Source of the DNA: Lactobacillus melliventris
GTDB taxonomy: Bacteria; Bacillota; Bacilli; Lactobacillales; Lactobacillaceae
Length of the DNA stretch: 64,000 nucleotides
Reading direction: 5' to 3'
Assembly: GCF_013346935.1 (NCBI RefSeq)
Contig: NZ_JAAEEB010000006.1
Span: 1-64,000 of the forward strand
The notes beneath the pieces are model-generated. The model made no database searches. It was not told where the DNA came from and saw nothing but the letters and a program-made list of their open reading frames with translations. This document shows, one piece after another, positions 52,243-60,950 of the stretch. Made by a program: the position numbers and the translations under genes. Position 1 is the stretch's first letter, and each line of letters starts with the position of its first letter.

Positions 52243-52959
52243 CTAAGATAAATCATTATATTGACGTGAACGATAAACGAATTTATCGCCTCTAGCCAAA
52301 GAAATTGTAAACTCTACTGGTACATTTTTATCATTAATAGTTTTTCGAAATATTTTTAGACTCGGTGCACCGACTTTCTCAGCCAAATTTTTACTCTCTT
52401 CAGAATTAAGACAAACCGCTTCAACATCTTCAAAAGCCATTACACTAATTTGGTTGTATTTTTCTTTCATAACAGTATAGAGTGGCTTAGATTTTAAATC
52501 ATCAATAACAAGTTCAGGGAATATTTTTTCCGGCAAATAGGACGTACTGAAAATTCGCGGCTCATTATTAGCAAGACGCAAACGTACAAGCTTGTATGTT
52601 TTTTCTGTTGGTCCTAAATTTAGCTGTGCTGCAATATTTTTATCCGGGATAATCAAGTCTAAACTTTGATTTTTAGTTGAAGCCTTCTGACCAGTTCGTT
52701 TTAATTCTTCTGAAAAAGAGTACATCCCTCCAATATTAGGCTGATTAAGAAAAGTACTTGAAACAAAAGTACCTTTACCATGAAGACGATAAATCAGTCC
52801 CCGTTCTTCAAGATCCAGAAGTGCTAACCTAACTGTATTACGGCTAACCCCATATTTAACCAATAGTTGTCGTTCACTAGGTAATTTGGCATTAGGTTTC
52901 ATATTTTTTATCTGTTTTTCTAAGTCTAAAATTACTTGTCGATAAAGTGGTTTTCCCAT
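52243..52959 (-). CDS. GntR/HutC family regulator of the agaS/PTS operons
   Basis: A 238-residue regulator, winged helix NAKLPSERQLLVKYGVSRNTVRLALLDLEERGLIYRLHGKGTFV and UTRA domain with YKLVRLRLANNEPRIFSTSYLPE. It is the first gene of the transcript with agaS, as with AgaR2/GnbR in streptococci and lactobacilli, and probably senses a phosphorylated amino sugar. A near-perfect 18-base palindrome just before its ribosome site suggests autoregulation. Confidence 0.9.
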   Translation of the reverse strand: MGKPLYRQVILDLEKQIKNMKPNAKLPSERQLLVKYGVSRNTVRLALLDLEERGLIYRLHGKGTFVSSTFLNQPNIGGMYSFSEELKRTGQKASTKNQSLDLIIPDKNIAAQLNLGPTEKTYKLVRLRLANNEPRIFSTSYLPEKIFPELVIDDLKSKPLYTVMKEKYNQISVMAFEDVEAVCLNSEESKNLAEKVGAPSLKIFRKTINDKNVPVEFTISLARGDKFVYRSRQYNDLS

Positions 52960-52978
52960 TAATACCCCCTCCTCAATT

Positions 52979-52996
52979 AACTGGTTGATACCACTT
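52979..52996. promoter_or_regulatory. Candidate autoregulatory operator
   Basis: AACTGGTTGATACCACTT: arms AACTGGT and ACCACTT around TGAT, with one mismatch, 20 bases upstream of the GntR start codon. Its TGGT/ACCA half-sites are usual for HutC-type regulators. Confidence 0.55.
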
Positions 52997-53076
52997 AAAG
53001 TTTATCAAAGAAAGCGGTTCATTGCAATTTGATTTTAGTGTTTTACAAATAATAAAAATGAAATAGGAGATTAAAA

Positions 53077-53106
53077 ATACCATTAAGAGAAAACCCTTAA
53101 TGGTAT
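53077..53106 (-). terminator. Terminator of the glycosaminoglycan operon
   Basis: Perfect stem ATACCATTAAG / CTTAATGGTAT with an eight-base loop, followed on the minus strand by a TTTTT run. It lies 134 bases after the discoidin-like gene; nothing else is seen in 53107-53239. Confidence 0.82.
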
Positions 53107-53239
53107 TAACTAGATTTATTCAACTAATTTTTAAAAGTAATATTTTCCCCAAATTTTTCACTCAAGTAAATAAGTTTTTGACTTATTATTGATTCATTAA
53201 TTTAAAGAAAAAATGAATCAGCCGAAATACAATAACTAT

Positions 53240-54037
53240 TTAATTGATATTCGTTCCCCACACCAATAGCTGACTTAGAGAAGGAAAAGCTTCACTACCA
53301 TTCGCAGCCTTACACAAATGGTTGACTTTTAAATAACTGCTTTTCTTTTTTACTACGGAAAAATACTGAATTTTATCTGTCTTTTCTAAATTTAATGTTA
53401 TAGTTGCTCCATCAGAAAACGTAATATCTGCTTTAGTCCAATAATTATCATGAGGAAAGTCCGCACGCAAAAGAATACCAATTTTTTTAACCAACACTTC
53501 ACGGCCAAAATCTAATTTTAATTCAGCATCATCTCTTTGGTCTATTCCCCATGACTGAAAAGGAAACCGACCGTGTCCTTTATTTGCTAAATAACCATCA
53601 ATCACATTTTTAGCTAAAAAGGCATCTTCATTTCTGGTCTCTGCATTGGCAGTAACATGAGGAAAGGCTCCACTATTTTGGTGCTGATCGTGTGAATTAT
53701 ATGCCAGGTTCTGTTCTCTTAATATTTCTTCTGTTGTTGCCTCTCGGACGTAGGCATAATGAGCAATCCCTCCAAAAGAACCATCTGCCATAGCAGGGTA
53801 GCGTTGAAAATTAAAGGGAATATTATACCGCCAGTGCTTGCCCTGAATATATATTAATGCTGGATTTAAAATAGGATCAAGCTGAACAACTATATATGAA
53901 TTAGGCTTTTCTAATTCAATTTCATAATAATCCCCCAATTGATATCTTTTTTTAAACACAAGAACTGTAATATCATCTTGCATTTGTTCCAATAATACCT
54001 TATCTTCTGCATCTTTTAAGCTAACCTTTATTCGCAT
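53240..54037 (-). CDS. Discoidin (F5/8 type C)-like protein, cytosolic
   Basis: A 265-residue protein whose second half (about 125-262) resembles discoidin/CBM32 modules: AKNVIDGYLANKGHGRFPFQSWGIDQRDDAELKLDFGREVLVKKIGILLR, KADITFSDGATITL, ending QLLVWGTNIN. The N-terminal ~100 residues form an unassigned beta-rich domain. There is no signal peptide. It overlaps kdgK by ten bases at the end of the glycosaminoglycan operon, so it is likely to bind or act on an internalised uronic-acid oligosaccharide; no catalytic function can be named. Family recognition is by pattern only. Confidence 0.6.
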   Translation of the reverse strand: MRIKVSLKDAEDKVLLEQMQDDITVLVFKKRYQLGDYYEIELEKPNSYIVVQLDPILNPALIYIQGKHWRYNIPFNFQRYPAMADGSFGGIAHYAYVREATTEEILREQNLAYNSHDQHQNSGAFPHVTANAETRNEDAFLAKNVIDGYLANKGHGRFPFQSWGIDQRDDAELKLDFGREVLVKKIGILLRADFPHDNYWTKADITFSDGATITLNLEKTDKIQYFSVVKKKSSYLKVNHLCKAANGSEAFPSLSQLLVWGTNIN

Positions 54038-55002
54038 TTATTATTTTTCCTCATAAATTGTTCTAATTGACTTACATTAGGATAGCCATCGTTATCACCA
54101 CGAGACTGAATAGCTAACGAGCCAATTGCGCAAGCTCTTTTTACAGATCGCTTTATTTCTAAGCCAGAAATCAAGCCTGAGATTAGTCCCACTGCAAAAC
54201 CGTCTCCAGCACCAACAGTATCAACTATTTTATCTGTCTGATATCCTTTTACATATCCACTAGAACCGCTGCTAGTTTGGTAATAGGCACCTTTAGCTCC
54301 TAATTTAACAACTACTAATTTTGTGATATCACTTTTACTTAAATAAAAACTAGCAATTTCTTTTGGATCAGAAGTACCAGTTAATATTTTTCCCTCATTG
54401 CTTCCAGGCAGAACAACTTTAGACTGAAATGATAAATCATTGAGGACTCTAATCATTTTTTCTTTATCGTGCCAAAGAGACATGCGAATATTAGGATCGA
54501 AAAAACTAATAACTTCCTGTTTTTCAGCTTCAGTCAAAATCTTTTCAGTTAAATGTAAAGTACTAGTTGATAACGCAGCTAAAATACCTGTCACATGAAC
54601 TGCCTGAAAATCTGAAATGTTAATTTTTGCCAGGTCTGCACAACACAAATGTGAAGCAGCAGAATTTTTACGACAATATGAAACTTGCGGATCTCCCTTT
54701 GACACTAACTCCTTAAAGTAAAATCCCGTAGGCCATTCCTCATCCTGTCGCAAATATCTTATATCTATTTCTTGCTTTCGCATAAATTTGACAATTTTTT
54801 TGCCTAAAAGATCTTTACCCACATTTGATAAATATGTCGTTTTTATTCCTAACTTTTCGAGACCAACAGCGACATTTAGCTCTGCACCAGAAGGAAACGT
54901 TGTGAAATTCTCAGAATCAATCAATGATTGGTCTATGTCTCTAGAGCTAAACACAATCATTGGCTCACCTACCGTTAAAACTTTATTTTTTTGAGACTCC
55001 AT
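54028..55002 (-). CDS. kdgK: 2-dehydro-3-deoxygluconokinase (KDG kinase)
   Basis: A 324-residue PfkB-family kinase phosphorylating KDG to KDPG. LTVGEPMIVF at the N terminus, FPSGAELNVAVGLEKLG, YFKELVSKGDPQVSYCRKNSAAS and the catalytic VDTVGAGDGFAVGLISG are typical of KdgK. ATG at 55002 follows GGTGA. A terminator lies between kduD and this gene, so its expression may be lower than that of the genes before it. KDPG aldolase, the next enzyme, is not in the window. Confidence 0.9.
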   Translation of the reverse strand: MESQKNKVLTVGEPMIVFSSRDIDQSLIDSENFTTFPSGAELNVAVGLEKLGIKTTYLSNVGKDLLGKKIVKFMRKQEIDIRYLRQDEEWPTGFYFKELVSKGDPQVSYCRKNSAASHLCCADLAKINISDFQAVHVTGILAALSTSTLHLTEKILTEAEKQEVISFFDPNIRMSLWHDKEKMIRVLNDLSFQSKVVLPGSNEGKILTGTSDPKEIASFYLSKSDITKLVVVKLGAKGAYYQTSSGSSGYVKGYQTDKIVDTVGAGDGFAVGLISGLISGLEIKRSVKRACAIGSLAIQSRGDNDGYPNVSQLEQFMRKNNKCE

Positions 55003-55019
55003 TATTTTCACCAATAAAA

Positions 55020-55038
55020 AAGCGGCATTTAAGCCGCT
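55020..55038 (-). terminator. Intra-operon terminator between kduD and kdgK
   Basis: Perfect stem AAGCGGC / GCCGCTT with a five-base loop and, on the minus strand, a TTTTTT run. It lies 10 bases after the kduD stop and 17 bases before the kdgK start. It may attenuate expression of kdgK and the discoidin-like gene, or protect the upstream mRNA. Confidence 0.85.
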
Positions 55039-55048
55039 TCATAGTATC

Positions 55049-55864
55049 CTATCTTACTAAATAACCACCATCAACTGGTAAAATAATACCATTGACATAA
55101 TTTGAAGCAGCACTAGCTAAGAAAACTGCCACTCCCATCAATTCTGAAGGTTCTGCCCAATGACCAGCTGGAATACGATCTAGAATTTCCTTGTTGCGAT
55201 CTTTATCAGCACGAATTGGGGCGGTATTAGCTGTTTTAATATAGCCTGGTGCAATAGCATTAACCTGAATATTGTAAGCACCTAACTCACTAGCAAAAGA
55301 TTTAGTAAGTCCTGCAACCCCATGCTTTGAAGCAGTATATGATGGTATAAATTTACCACCTTGGAAGGATAGCATAGAACCAATGTTTATAATTTTTCCG
55401 GACTTTTGCTTTGCCATTACCTTAGCTGCTGCCATTGACATATGGTAAACTGCATTCAAGTTAATATTAATAACTTTGTCCCAATCTTCGTCTTTTGATT
55501 CTAGTAAAGGATTACGTCTAATCATACCTGCATTATTAATTAAAATATCAATATGACCAAAAGTTTCTAGTACTTTATCTATTACCTGTTGAGGAACGCC
55601 TGGCTTAGTCAAGTCAACATCCATAAACTCTACTTTACGGCCGCGTTTTTCAATCATTGCACGAGTATTATCCCATTCAAGTGTACCGAAAGTAGGAATA
55701 AATATATCGGCTCCTGCTTCTGCTAAAGCAACGGCATAACCTTGACCTAATCCTGTATTACCGCCAGTAATAACGGCAACCTTTCCTGTTAGATCAAAAA
55801 AGCTCATCTTAAATTTATCTAATGCTTTTTCGTTATTTTTAATTTCTTCTTTTGATTGTTCCAT
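55049..55864 (-). CDS. kduD: 2-deoxy-D-gluconate / 2-dehydro-3-deoxy-D-gluconate 5-dehydrogenase (SDR)
   Basis: A 271-residue short-chain dehydrogenase. Cofactor motif GGNTGLGQGYAVALAEAGA, NNAG in DILINNAGMIRRN, and catalytic Ser-Tyr-Lys in NIGSMLSFQGG and YTASKHG. KduD reduces 2,5-diketo-3-deoxygluconate to KDG. It comes 11 bases after kduI and before kdgK, the canonical order. The N-terminal extension of ~25 residues before the Rossmann fold is charged. Confidence 0.93.
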   Translation of the reverse strand: MEQSKEEIKNNEKALDKFKMSFFDLTGKVAVITGGNTGLGQGYAVALAEAGADIFIPTFGTLEWDNTRAMIEKRGRKVEFMDVDLTKPGVPQQVIDKVLETFGHIDILINNAGMIRRNPLLESKDEDWDKVININLNAVYHMSMAAAKVMAKQKSGKIINIGSMLSFQGGKFIPSYTASKHGVAGLTKSFASELGAYNIQVNAIAPGYIKTANTAPIRADKDRNKEILDRIPAGHWAEPSELMGVAVFLASAASNYVNGIILPVDGGYLVR

Positions 55865-55875
55865 TTTGTCCTCTT

Positions 55876-56715
55876 TTAATTTAAATCTTCCATTGGAATT
55901 GTATCCATATCATCATAAGTTTGATTTTCACCAGCCATAGCCCAGATAAAAGCATAATTTGCTGTTCCGACTCCACAGTGAATTGACCAGCTAGGATTGA
56001 TTACAGCTTGTTCATTTCTAATAACAATTTCCTTAGTTTCATGCGGCTTACCCAAAATGTGGAACACTCGGGTATCTGGTGAAGCAAACTCACAATATAA
56101 ATAAGCTTCCATACGTCTGGCGTGAGTATGCGCAGGCATTGTATTCCAGCCTGAGCCACTATCTAGAACTGTATACCCCATTTGTAATTGGCAGGTATCC
56201 ATCTGGCTGGCATCAATATATTTATAAATAGTACGCTTATTCATATGCTCCTGATCACCTAAACGTTTCTTAAGAGCATTCTTAAACAACAACTTTTTAT
56301 TAGGATACGTTTTTTGAGCAGGTGTTGATACTACGTAATATTTTGCCGGCTCTTTTGGATTAGCAGAAGTGAACACCACATGCTTATTTCCTTTACCAAT
56401 GTAAAAGCCATCATGTTTTGTCATTTGTTCTTTTTGACCATCAATTTCTAATGCACCATCGCCTCCTAGATTAATAATTCCTAATTCACGTCTTTGCAAA
56501 AAGTAGTCAACTCCTAAGTCCTTATCTAGAACTATTTCCAATGGCTTATCAGTTGGCATTACTCCGCCAAGAATCATTCGATCATTAAAAGTGTAGGTCA
56601 AATTGATTTTTCCGGGTTCAAATACTTTTTCTACCAAAAACTGATCTCTTAATTCTGAAGTTGAATAGTTTTTTATATCTTCAGGGTTATGACCATAATT
56701 AATATTCATTTTCAT
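55876..56715 (-). CDS. kduI: 4-deoxy-L-threo-5-hexosulose-uronate ketol-isomerase
   Basis: A 279-residue cupin-fold isomerase converting 5-keto-4-deoxyuronate, formed spontaneously from unsaturated uronate, to 2,5-diketo-3-deoxygluconate. The family N-terminus is present (NINYGHNPEDIKNYSTSELRDQFLVEKVF), and the zinc-binding segment reads TMPAHTHARRMEAYLYCEF with the two histidines and glutamate, and SIHCGVGTANYAFIW. It follows the secreted beta-helix gene by 23 bases. Confidence 0.94.
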   Translation of the reverse strand: MKMNINYGHNPEDIKNYSTSELRDQFLVEKVFEPGKINLTYTFNDRMILGGVMPTDKPLEIVLDKDLGVDYFLQRRELGIINLGGDGALEIDGQKEQMTKHDGFYIGKGNKHVVFTSANPKEPAKYYVVSTPAQKTYPNKKLLFKNALKKRLGDQEHMNKRTIYKYIDASQMDTCQLQMGYTVLDSGSGWNTMPAHTHARRMEAYLYCEFASPDTRVFHILGKPHETKEIVIRNEQAVINPSWSIHCGVGTANYAFIWAMAGENQTYDDMDTIPMEDLN

Positions 56716-56738
56716 AAAAATAAAAGCCTTTCTTTATA

Positions 56739-58316
56739 TTACTTAAATTCTAATGGTCCAATTGAAGGATTAATTGAAATGGGATTACCAGCAAAATCTG
56801 TAATATTACTTGCTATAGTAGTACCAGCTTTCTGTAATTCTGATATTTGTAATAACTCAGCGATATTCAAATTATTTATCCCTGAATCACTATCCTGAAT
56901 ATCAGAAAGTAATTTTTCTACCAGTACGGGATTTTGTAATTTAATATTATCGCCACTTGTGAACCACTTATCATTAAAACCATAAGTAGCGTTATTACAA
57001 ATATTAATATCACCAGTCATGTCGTCATAATTGAATGTTTTTAGCTTTTCCGATTTAGAAATAATGACGTTATTTACAAACCTCAAAGTCCGTTTTTTAG
57101 AACTTGTTTTAAATATTTCAGCCGTATTTGGATTAGTAATAAAAAGGTTATTATAAATATCCACTTTTTCAGCATTGTCTTTAGGTAGATAAGAAATCAA
57201 TTTATTATTATCCCAACCATCATTGACGCTGACGTTATATCGAAATACCCCGTTTTTAGAATAATTCATAAACAGCACTGTACCACGAGCATTATCATGA
57301 GAATAATTGTGTTGGACAATAACATTATTGCAGTTTAAATCAATATCAAACGCAGTACCGTCATTAGAACCATATTTTCCGTTGGCAACTTCATTTCTTT
57401 CAACTACAACGTTGTCTGAGGACATTACCCACAGTCCAGCGTAGTTATAACTAGTATTTGCATTACAAAATTTATTAACTATATTATTTTTTACAATACC
57501 ATCACTAGCAACCTCAGAAATAATCAATCCATCGCCAAACACATCGTCAACTTTATTGTTTTCATACCTAATATTTTTATTTAGCTTAGGGTAACTTTCT
57601 GAACCATTAGAATAAAGCATCGTAGTTTTGTTTCTAATTCCAGCTGTTGCTACATTTTTAACTTGATTACTTGTGACCGAAACATTTTGAAAGCCAAAGT
57701 TCTTATTATTATTTATTTTGCCATTGAGATCTTCATTGATACCAATCAGTATGATTCCACCAGTTACTTTCCAGGCATGATCTACCTGTGTGTCAGAATT
57801 AACATCATGGACAAAATTGTTAGCAATTGTAATATTTTTTTCTGGTGTATTTCCGTTATTAATAACTAAAATTCCTGACCTCTGAGAATGAACTTGTGAA
57901 CTATAATTTGTAACTTCTAAGTTGCTTATCACCCAATCATGCTGATTAATAAGCATTACAGTTCCAGAATTTCTAACATAATTTGAAGTACCATTGCCGT
58001 TGATACGAGGTTTTTCTTTTCCCCCGTACTTATTTATTTCAATTGGGTGATTTTCATTGCCACTTCCTTTAGGATGAAGCTGGCCGTTCCATTCAGCACC
58101 GCTCTTAAAAAGGATTTTATCGCCAGGTAAAAATTGAACAGAATTAACTTTAGCAAGTGTTTTCCACGCATAATTTCTACTTATGCCGCTATTTGAATCC
58201 GATCCTTTAGGATCAACATAATAAGTAGCTGCTTTAACATTCGTCTGTGTAAATGCAATTCCTAAAATAGCTATGGCAAATGTTAAAATGAAACAAAAAA
58301 TTTTCTTTTTTTTCAT
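56739..58316 (-). CDS. Secreted right-handed beta-helix protein, candidate glycosaminoglycan lyase
   Basis: A 525-residue exported protein. The signal peptide (about 1-30) ends NVKAA; then YYVDPKGSDSNSGISRNYAWKTLAKVNSVQFLPGDKILFKSGAEW, the start usual in pectin-lyase-like polysaccharide-active proteins, and roughly 12 beta-helix rungs with Asn-rich turns (NNFVHDVN, NNKVDDVFGDG, ENEVANGKYGS-like, NNLFITNP). Chondroitinase B/alginate lyase (PL6) and PL9 share this fold; I cannot identify a catalytic Lys/Arg with confidence. It is the only exported enzyme in the operon, so it probably starts attack on the external polymer. No wall anchor. Confidence 0.7.
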   Translation of the reverse strand: MKKKKIFCFILTFAIAILGIAFTQTNVKAATYYVDPKGSDSNSGISRNYAWKTLAKVNSVQFLPGDKILFKSGAEWNGQLHPKGSGNENHPIEINKYGGKEKPRINGNGTSNYVRNSGTVMLINQHDWVISNLEVTNYSSQVHSQRSGILVINNGNTPEKNITIANNFVHDVNSDTQVDHAWKVTGGIILIGINEDLNGKINNNKNFGFQNVSVTSNQVKNVATAGIRNKTTMLYSNGSESYPKLNKNIRYENNKVDDVFGDGLIISEVASDGIVKNNIVNKFCNANTSYNYAGLWVMSSDNVVVERNEVANGKYGSNDGTAFDIDLNCNNVIVQHNYSHDNARGTVLFMNYSKNGVFRYNVSVNDGWDNNKLISYLPKDNAEKVDIYNNLFITNPNTAEIFKTSSKKRTLRFVNNVIISKSEKLKTFNYDDMTGDINICNNATYGFNDKWFTSGDNIKLQNPVLVEKLLSDIQDSDSGINNLNIAELLQISELQKAGTTIASNITDFAGNPISINPSIGPLEFK

Positions 58317-58344
58317 CTTTGTTCACCTCTTTTTGACTTTAAAA

Positions 58345-60234
58345 CTACTCCTCAACACTGATGTTGCCATAAAAAGGAATATTATTTACAAAATATAACT
58401 TATTTCCTTTAATGGTATTTTCATGTTGAATATTAACAGTTATCGGCTTTCTTCCATTCAAAGAAATAACTATTCCGTAGTTATGGATATCGCTTGTATC
58501 AACCTTGCCATTCCTCATTGAGTCCACATGGTTAACACCTGCAATAACCTCTTTTTTACCAATTACAGTGTAAGAAACATTACTATTATTAAAATTATCA
58601 GAAATAATCAGTTTCGAAGTTTGCTGGATCTGATTATATCTATCTGAAAGTAATTGCCTTTGTATTTCAACTTGTTTTGAAGAATGAAATAAATAGTATT
58701 CATTTTGGTTAATACTAATTTTAATTTGGTTTTGTGTTATTTCCTTTACTTGAGATACTGGATTTAAAATCCAATTATTGCTTTGCAAGTGCTGGCCAGA
58801 ATCTTCGACAATATCCACAATAACCATAACTGCAACAGTCTTAATCCAGATAAAATACCTTGTCACAATGTAATTTATCTTCTTATCCACATAAGTACAT
58901 TTGACACTGTCAAAGGTTTTAAAATGGGCTACTTCATTTCTCTGGTTTGAAACTACCGTACTAAATTTCCAAGAATTTAGTGGTACAGTAGGAAAAGTAT
59001 TATCCACTAAAATAACATTATGTGAAAAGCCTGACTTCAAATATCTACGCTCATGCGAATTGACATATGTATACCTTCCAGGATCAAGAAATATATCATC
59101 ATCATTAATTACCAAGTCTAAATGACCGGAAGAAGCATGACCGTGTCCGCTTCCTAAATTACCGTTATAAATGTGCCAATAATTCTTGTTATTAGTATCT
59201 TTAAAGAAAAAGTTTCCTGAAGTAATCGAATCAAAATATCTAATTTCATCTAATTTTTTTTGGCCTAAAGTTATTTCTGCTTTATCTGCCAAAGAAATCA
59301 GTAAAAAATCATATTTATAATTCGAATTGAATTTGCCAGTTAAAATATATTCTGCTGTTGCAACTAAGTCAGCTATTTTAATTGAATCAGTATCTCCCTG
59401 CTGTAAAAGATTGCCATTAGGTTTAATTAAAAATTTGCTTGCTTTAAGCATTCTTTTTAATACATTCGTAATTTCTGCAGGAACAAACTTTTTATTAGCC
59501 TTAAAACTAGCAACAACTGATAATGAGCTTCTAAATACTTCAATGAAGTACAGTGGTGATTGCTCCCATTGAAGGCCCGTCTCATCTACTTGCAGTTTTA
59601 ACTCTTGAATTAACTTATCTAAGGCCCAATTTGAAATTTGATTATCTATTATATTAGGGTGTTCAGCAGAAAAGGCTAGTATACCAGTGGTTATTAGTAC
59701 TCCCCAATTACTTAGATCATACTTTTCAATATAATTATCTTCCAAATACTTAGCTTGACGCTTGACTGATTGATTAATTTGGCTTTTTTCTTCCGCACTA
59801 ACGATATTCCTACTAATTAAATAGCTAAGGGGCTTTGACCAATTTAACAGCCTTATCCCGGTATCAATTGTGCGCCAAGTCTTATAACGAGCTGAATCGT
59901 CTGTATCATTATTTTGTATCCAGTCAAAGAAAAATGTTTTTATTTTAAATAAATACTCACTCTCATTTGTCCGAAGATAAGAATACAAAAGATCCTGTAA
60001 ATATTCTTGACGCTTTAAAACATAAAGCCACTCGGGGTCACCGTTAGGAGACTCCTGCCAACTATTTAATTGATATACTTCAGGGCTAGGCTCCATATCG
60101 TACACATGTTGAAAACGAAATTGATTATTCAATAATAATTTTGCGTTGTCTAAATAGTCTTTTGCATATGAAATCCTATCATCATGAATCAAACTATTTA
60201 AATTTATTTTTTCTTTTAGATTATTTGGTTTCAT
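58345..60234 (-). CDS. Heparinase II/III family polysaccharide lyase, cytosolic
   Basis: A 629-residue lyase. The N-terminal (alpha/alpha) toroid covers about 1-330 (KTWRTIDTGIRLLNWSKPLSYL, NWGVLITTGILAFSAEHP, QWEQSPLYFIEVFRSSL) and the antiparallel beta domain the rest, with the heparinase II/III signature around GSGHGHASSGHLDLVINDDDIFLDPGRYTYV. The Tyr/His/Asn set expected of PL12/PL21-type lyases is present in these segments. No signal peptide, so it acts on oligosaccharides after PTS uptake, as HepC-like enzymes in streptococci. It overlaps the YajC-like gene by 14 bases, with no strong ribosome site of its own. Confidence 0.9.
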   Translation of the reverse strand: MKPNNLKEKINLNSLIHDDRISYAKDYLDNAKLLLNNQFRFQHVYDMEPSPEVYQLNSWQESPNGDPEWLYVLKRQEYLQDLLYSYLRTNESEYLFKIKTFFFDWIQNNDTDDSARYKTWRTIDTGIRLLNWSKPLSYLISRNIVSAEEKSQINQSVKRQAKYLEDNYIEKYDLSNWGVLITTGILAFSAEHPNIIDNQISNWALDKLIQELKLQVDETGLQWEQSPLYFIEVFRSSLSVVASFKANKKFVPAEITNVLKRMLKASKFLIKPNGNLLQQGDTDSIKIADLVATAEYILTGKFNSNYKYDFLLISLADKAEITLGQKKLDEIRYFDSITSGNFFFKDTNNKNYWHIYNGNLGSGHGHASSGHLDLVINDDDIFLDPGRYTYVNSHERRYLKSGFSHNVILVDNTFPTVPLNSWKFSTVVSNQRNEVAHFKTFDSVKCTYVDKKINYIVTRYFIWIKTVAVMVIVDIVEDSGQHLQSNNWILNPVSQVKEITQNQIKISINQNEYYLFHSSKQVEIQRQLLSDRYNQIQQTSKLIISDNFNNSNVSYTVIGKKEVIAGVNHVDSMRNGKVDTSDIHNYGIVISLNGRKPITVNIQHENTIKGNKLYFVNNIPFYGNISVEE

Positions 60235-60508
60235 TTTTTATTTTCGAAGCTATCCCGTGCTTATTGACTTTGACTACAGTATTATCTGTTACTTTTAAAT
60301 CGACATAATTTTTTGTTATGTTTTTTATAGTACCGACAACACCACTAAGCAGCATAACTTTTTCACCTTCATGTAGTGAAGCAAAAAAGTTATCCATCTC
60401 TGCCTTTTTCCTTTCATTGCTTTTTTTTCTGGCAATAGGAATAATAACAAAATAAAGAACTACCAAGATAATTACCATAATGGTTATTAAAATATTGATC
60501 CAGTTCAC
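60221..60508 (-). CDS. YajC-like membrane protein of the glycosaminoglycan locus
   Basis: A 95-residue protein with a single N-terminal transmembrane helix (ILITIMVIILVVLYFVIIPIARKKS) and a cytosolic KOW-like segment EGEKVMLLSGVVGTIKNI, the YajC signature. The housekeeping YajC assists SecDF, but a second yajC between EIIA/EIID and the heparinase gene is a standing feature of glycosaminoglycan clusters in streptococci. Its role there is unknown. GTG start three bases after the EIIA stop; overlaps the lyase gene. Confidence 0.88.
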   Translation of the reverse strand: MNWINILITIMVIILVVLYFVIIPIARKKSNERKKAEMDNFFASLHEGEKVMLLSGVVGTIKNITKNYVDLKVTDNTVVKVNKHGIASKIKNETK

Positions 60509-60510
60509 TA

Positions 60511-60939
60511 TTAGGACTCTTTTTCTAAATCTTGCTTACATGAGATCTCTTTCATTAATGATTTTGATTCATTAATTACGTGCTTAATTTCATTGTCAAT
60601 ATTTTGAGTGTTCAACTGCTCAGACATGTTTTTCAGATATATATCCAAAACTAAATTTAAAGAAACACCAGCTACTATAAATTTGTGTACATCATTTTGT
60701 AATAAAACTTTTTTAGCTACGATTTGGTATGGTGCACCGCCAACCATATCAGCAAAGAAAATTACATTCGTATGTAATTGAATATAGTGATCAACATTTT
60801 GCTCAAATTGCTCATGAGTAGTTTCTTCATTTAAATTAAAGCAGGTGATTCTATCGCAAGTTCCTGCAATTAATTTGACAGCCGATTTAAGGCCCGAAGG
60901 AAAATTACCATGTCCTATGATACATACATCATATTTCAT
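60511..60939 (-). CDS. PTS EIIA component, mannose family (glycosaminoglycan disaccharide)
   Basis: A 142-residue subunit; the phosphorylated histidine is in VCIIGHGNFPSGLKSAV and the second motif in FFADMVGGAPYQIVAKKV. It follows EIID by 11 bases. In homologous clusters this PTS imports unsaturated disaccharides of hyaluronan or chondroitin. Confidence 0.92.
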   Translation of the reverse strand: MKYDVCIIGHGNFPSGLKSAVKLIAGTCDRITCFNLNEETTHEQFEQNVDHYIQLHTNVIFFADMVGGAPYQIVAKKVLLQNDVHKFIVAGVSLNLVLDIYLKNMSEQLNTQNIDNEIKHVINESKSLMKEISCKQDLEKES

Positions 60940-60950
60940 AACTATTTACC

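Noticed and set aside
43059-52959. Reading the GH31 cluster as maltose or starch use
   Set aside because: AgaS and LacD-type genes and lack of maltose transporter or phosphorylase genes fit amino-sugar use better; kept as an alternative only for the GH31 enzyme itself.
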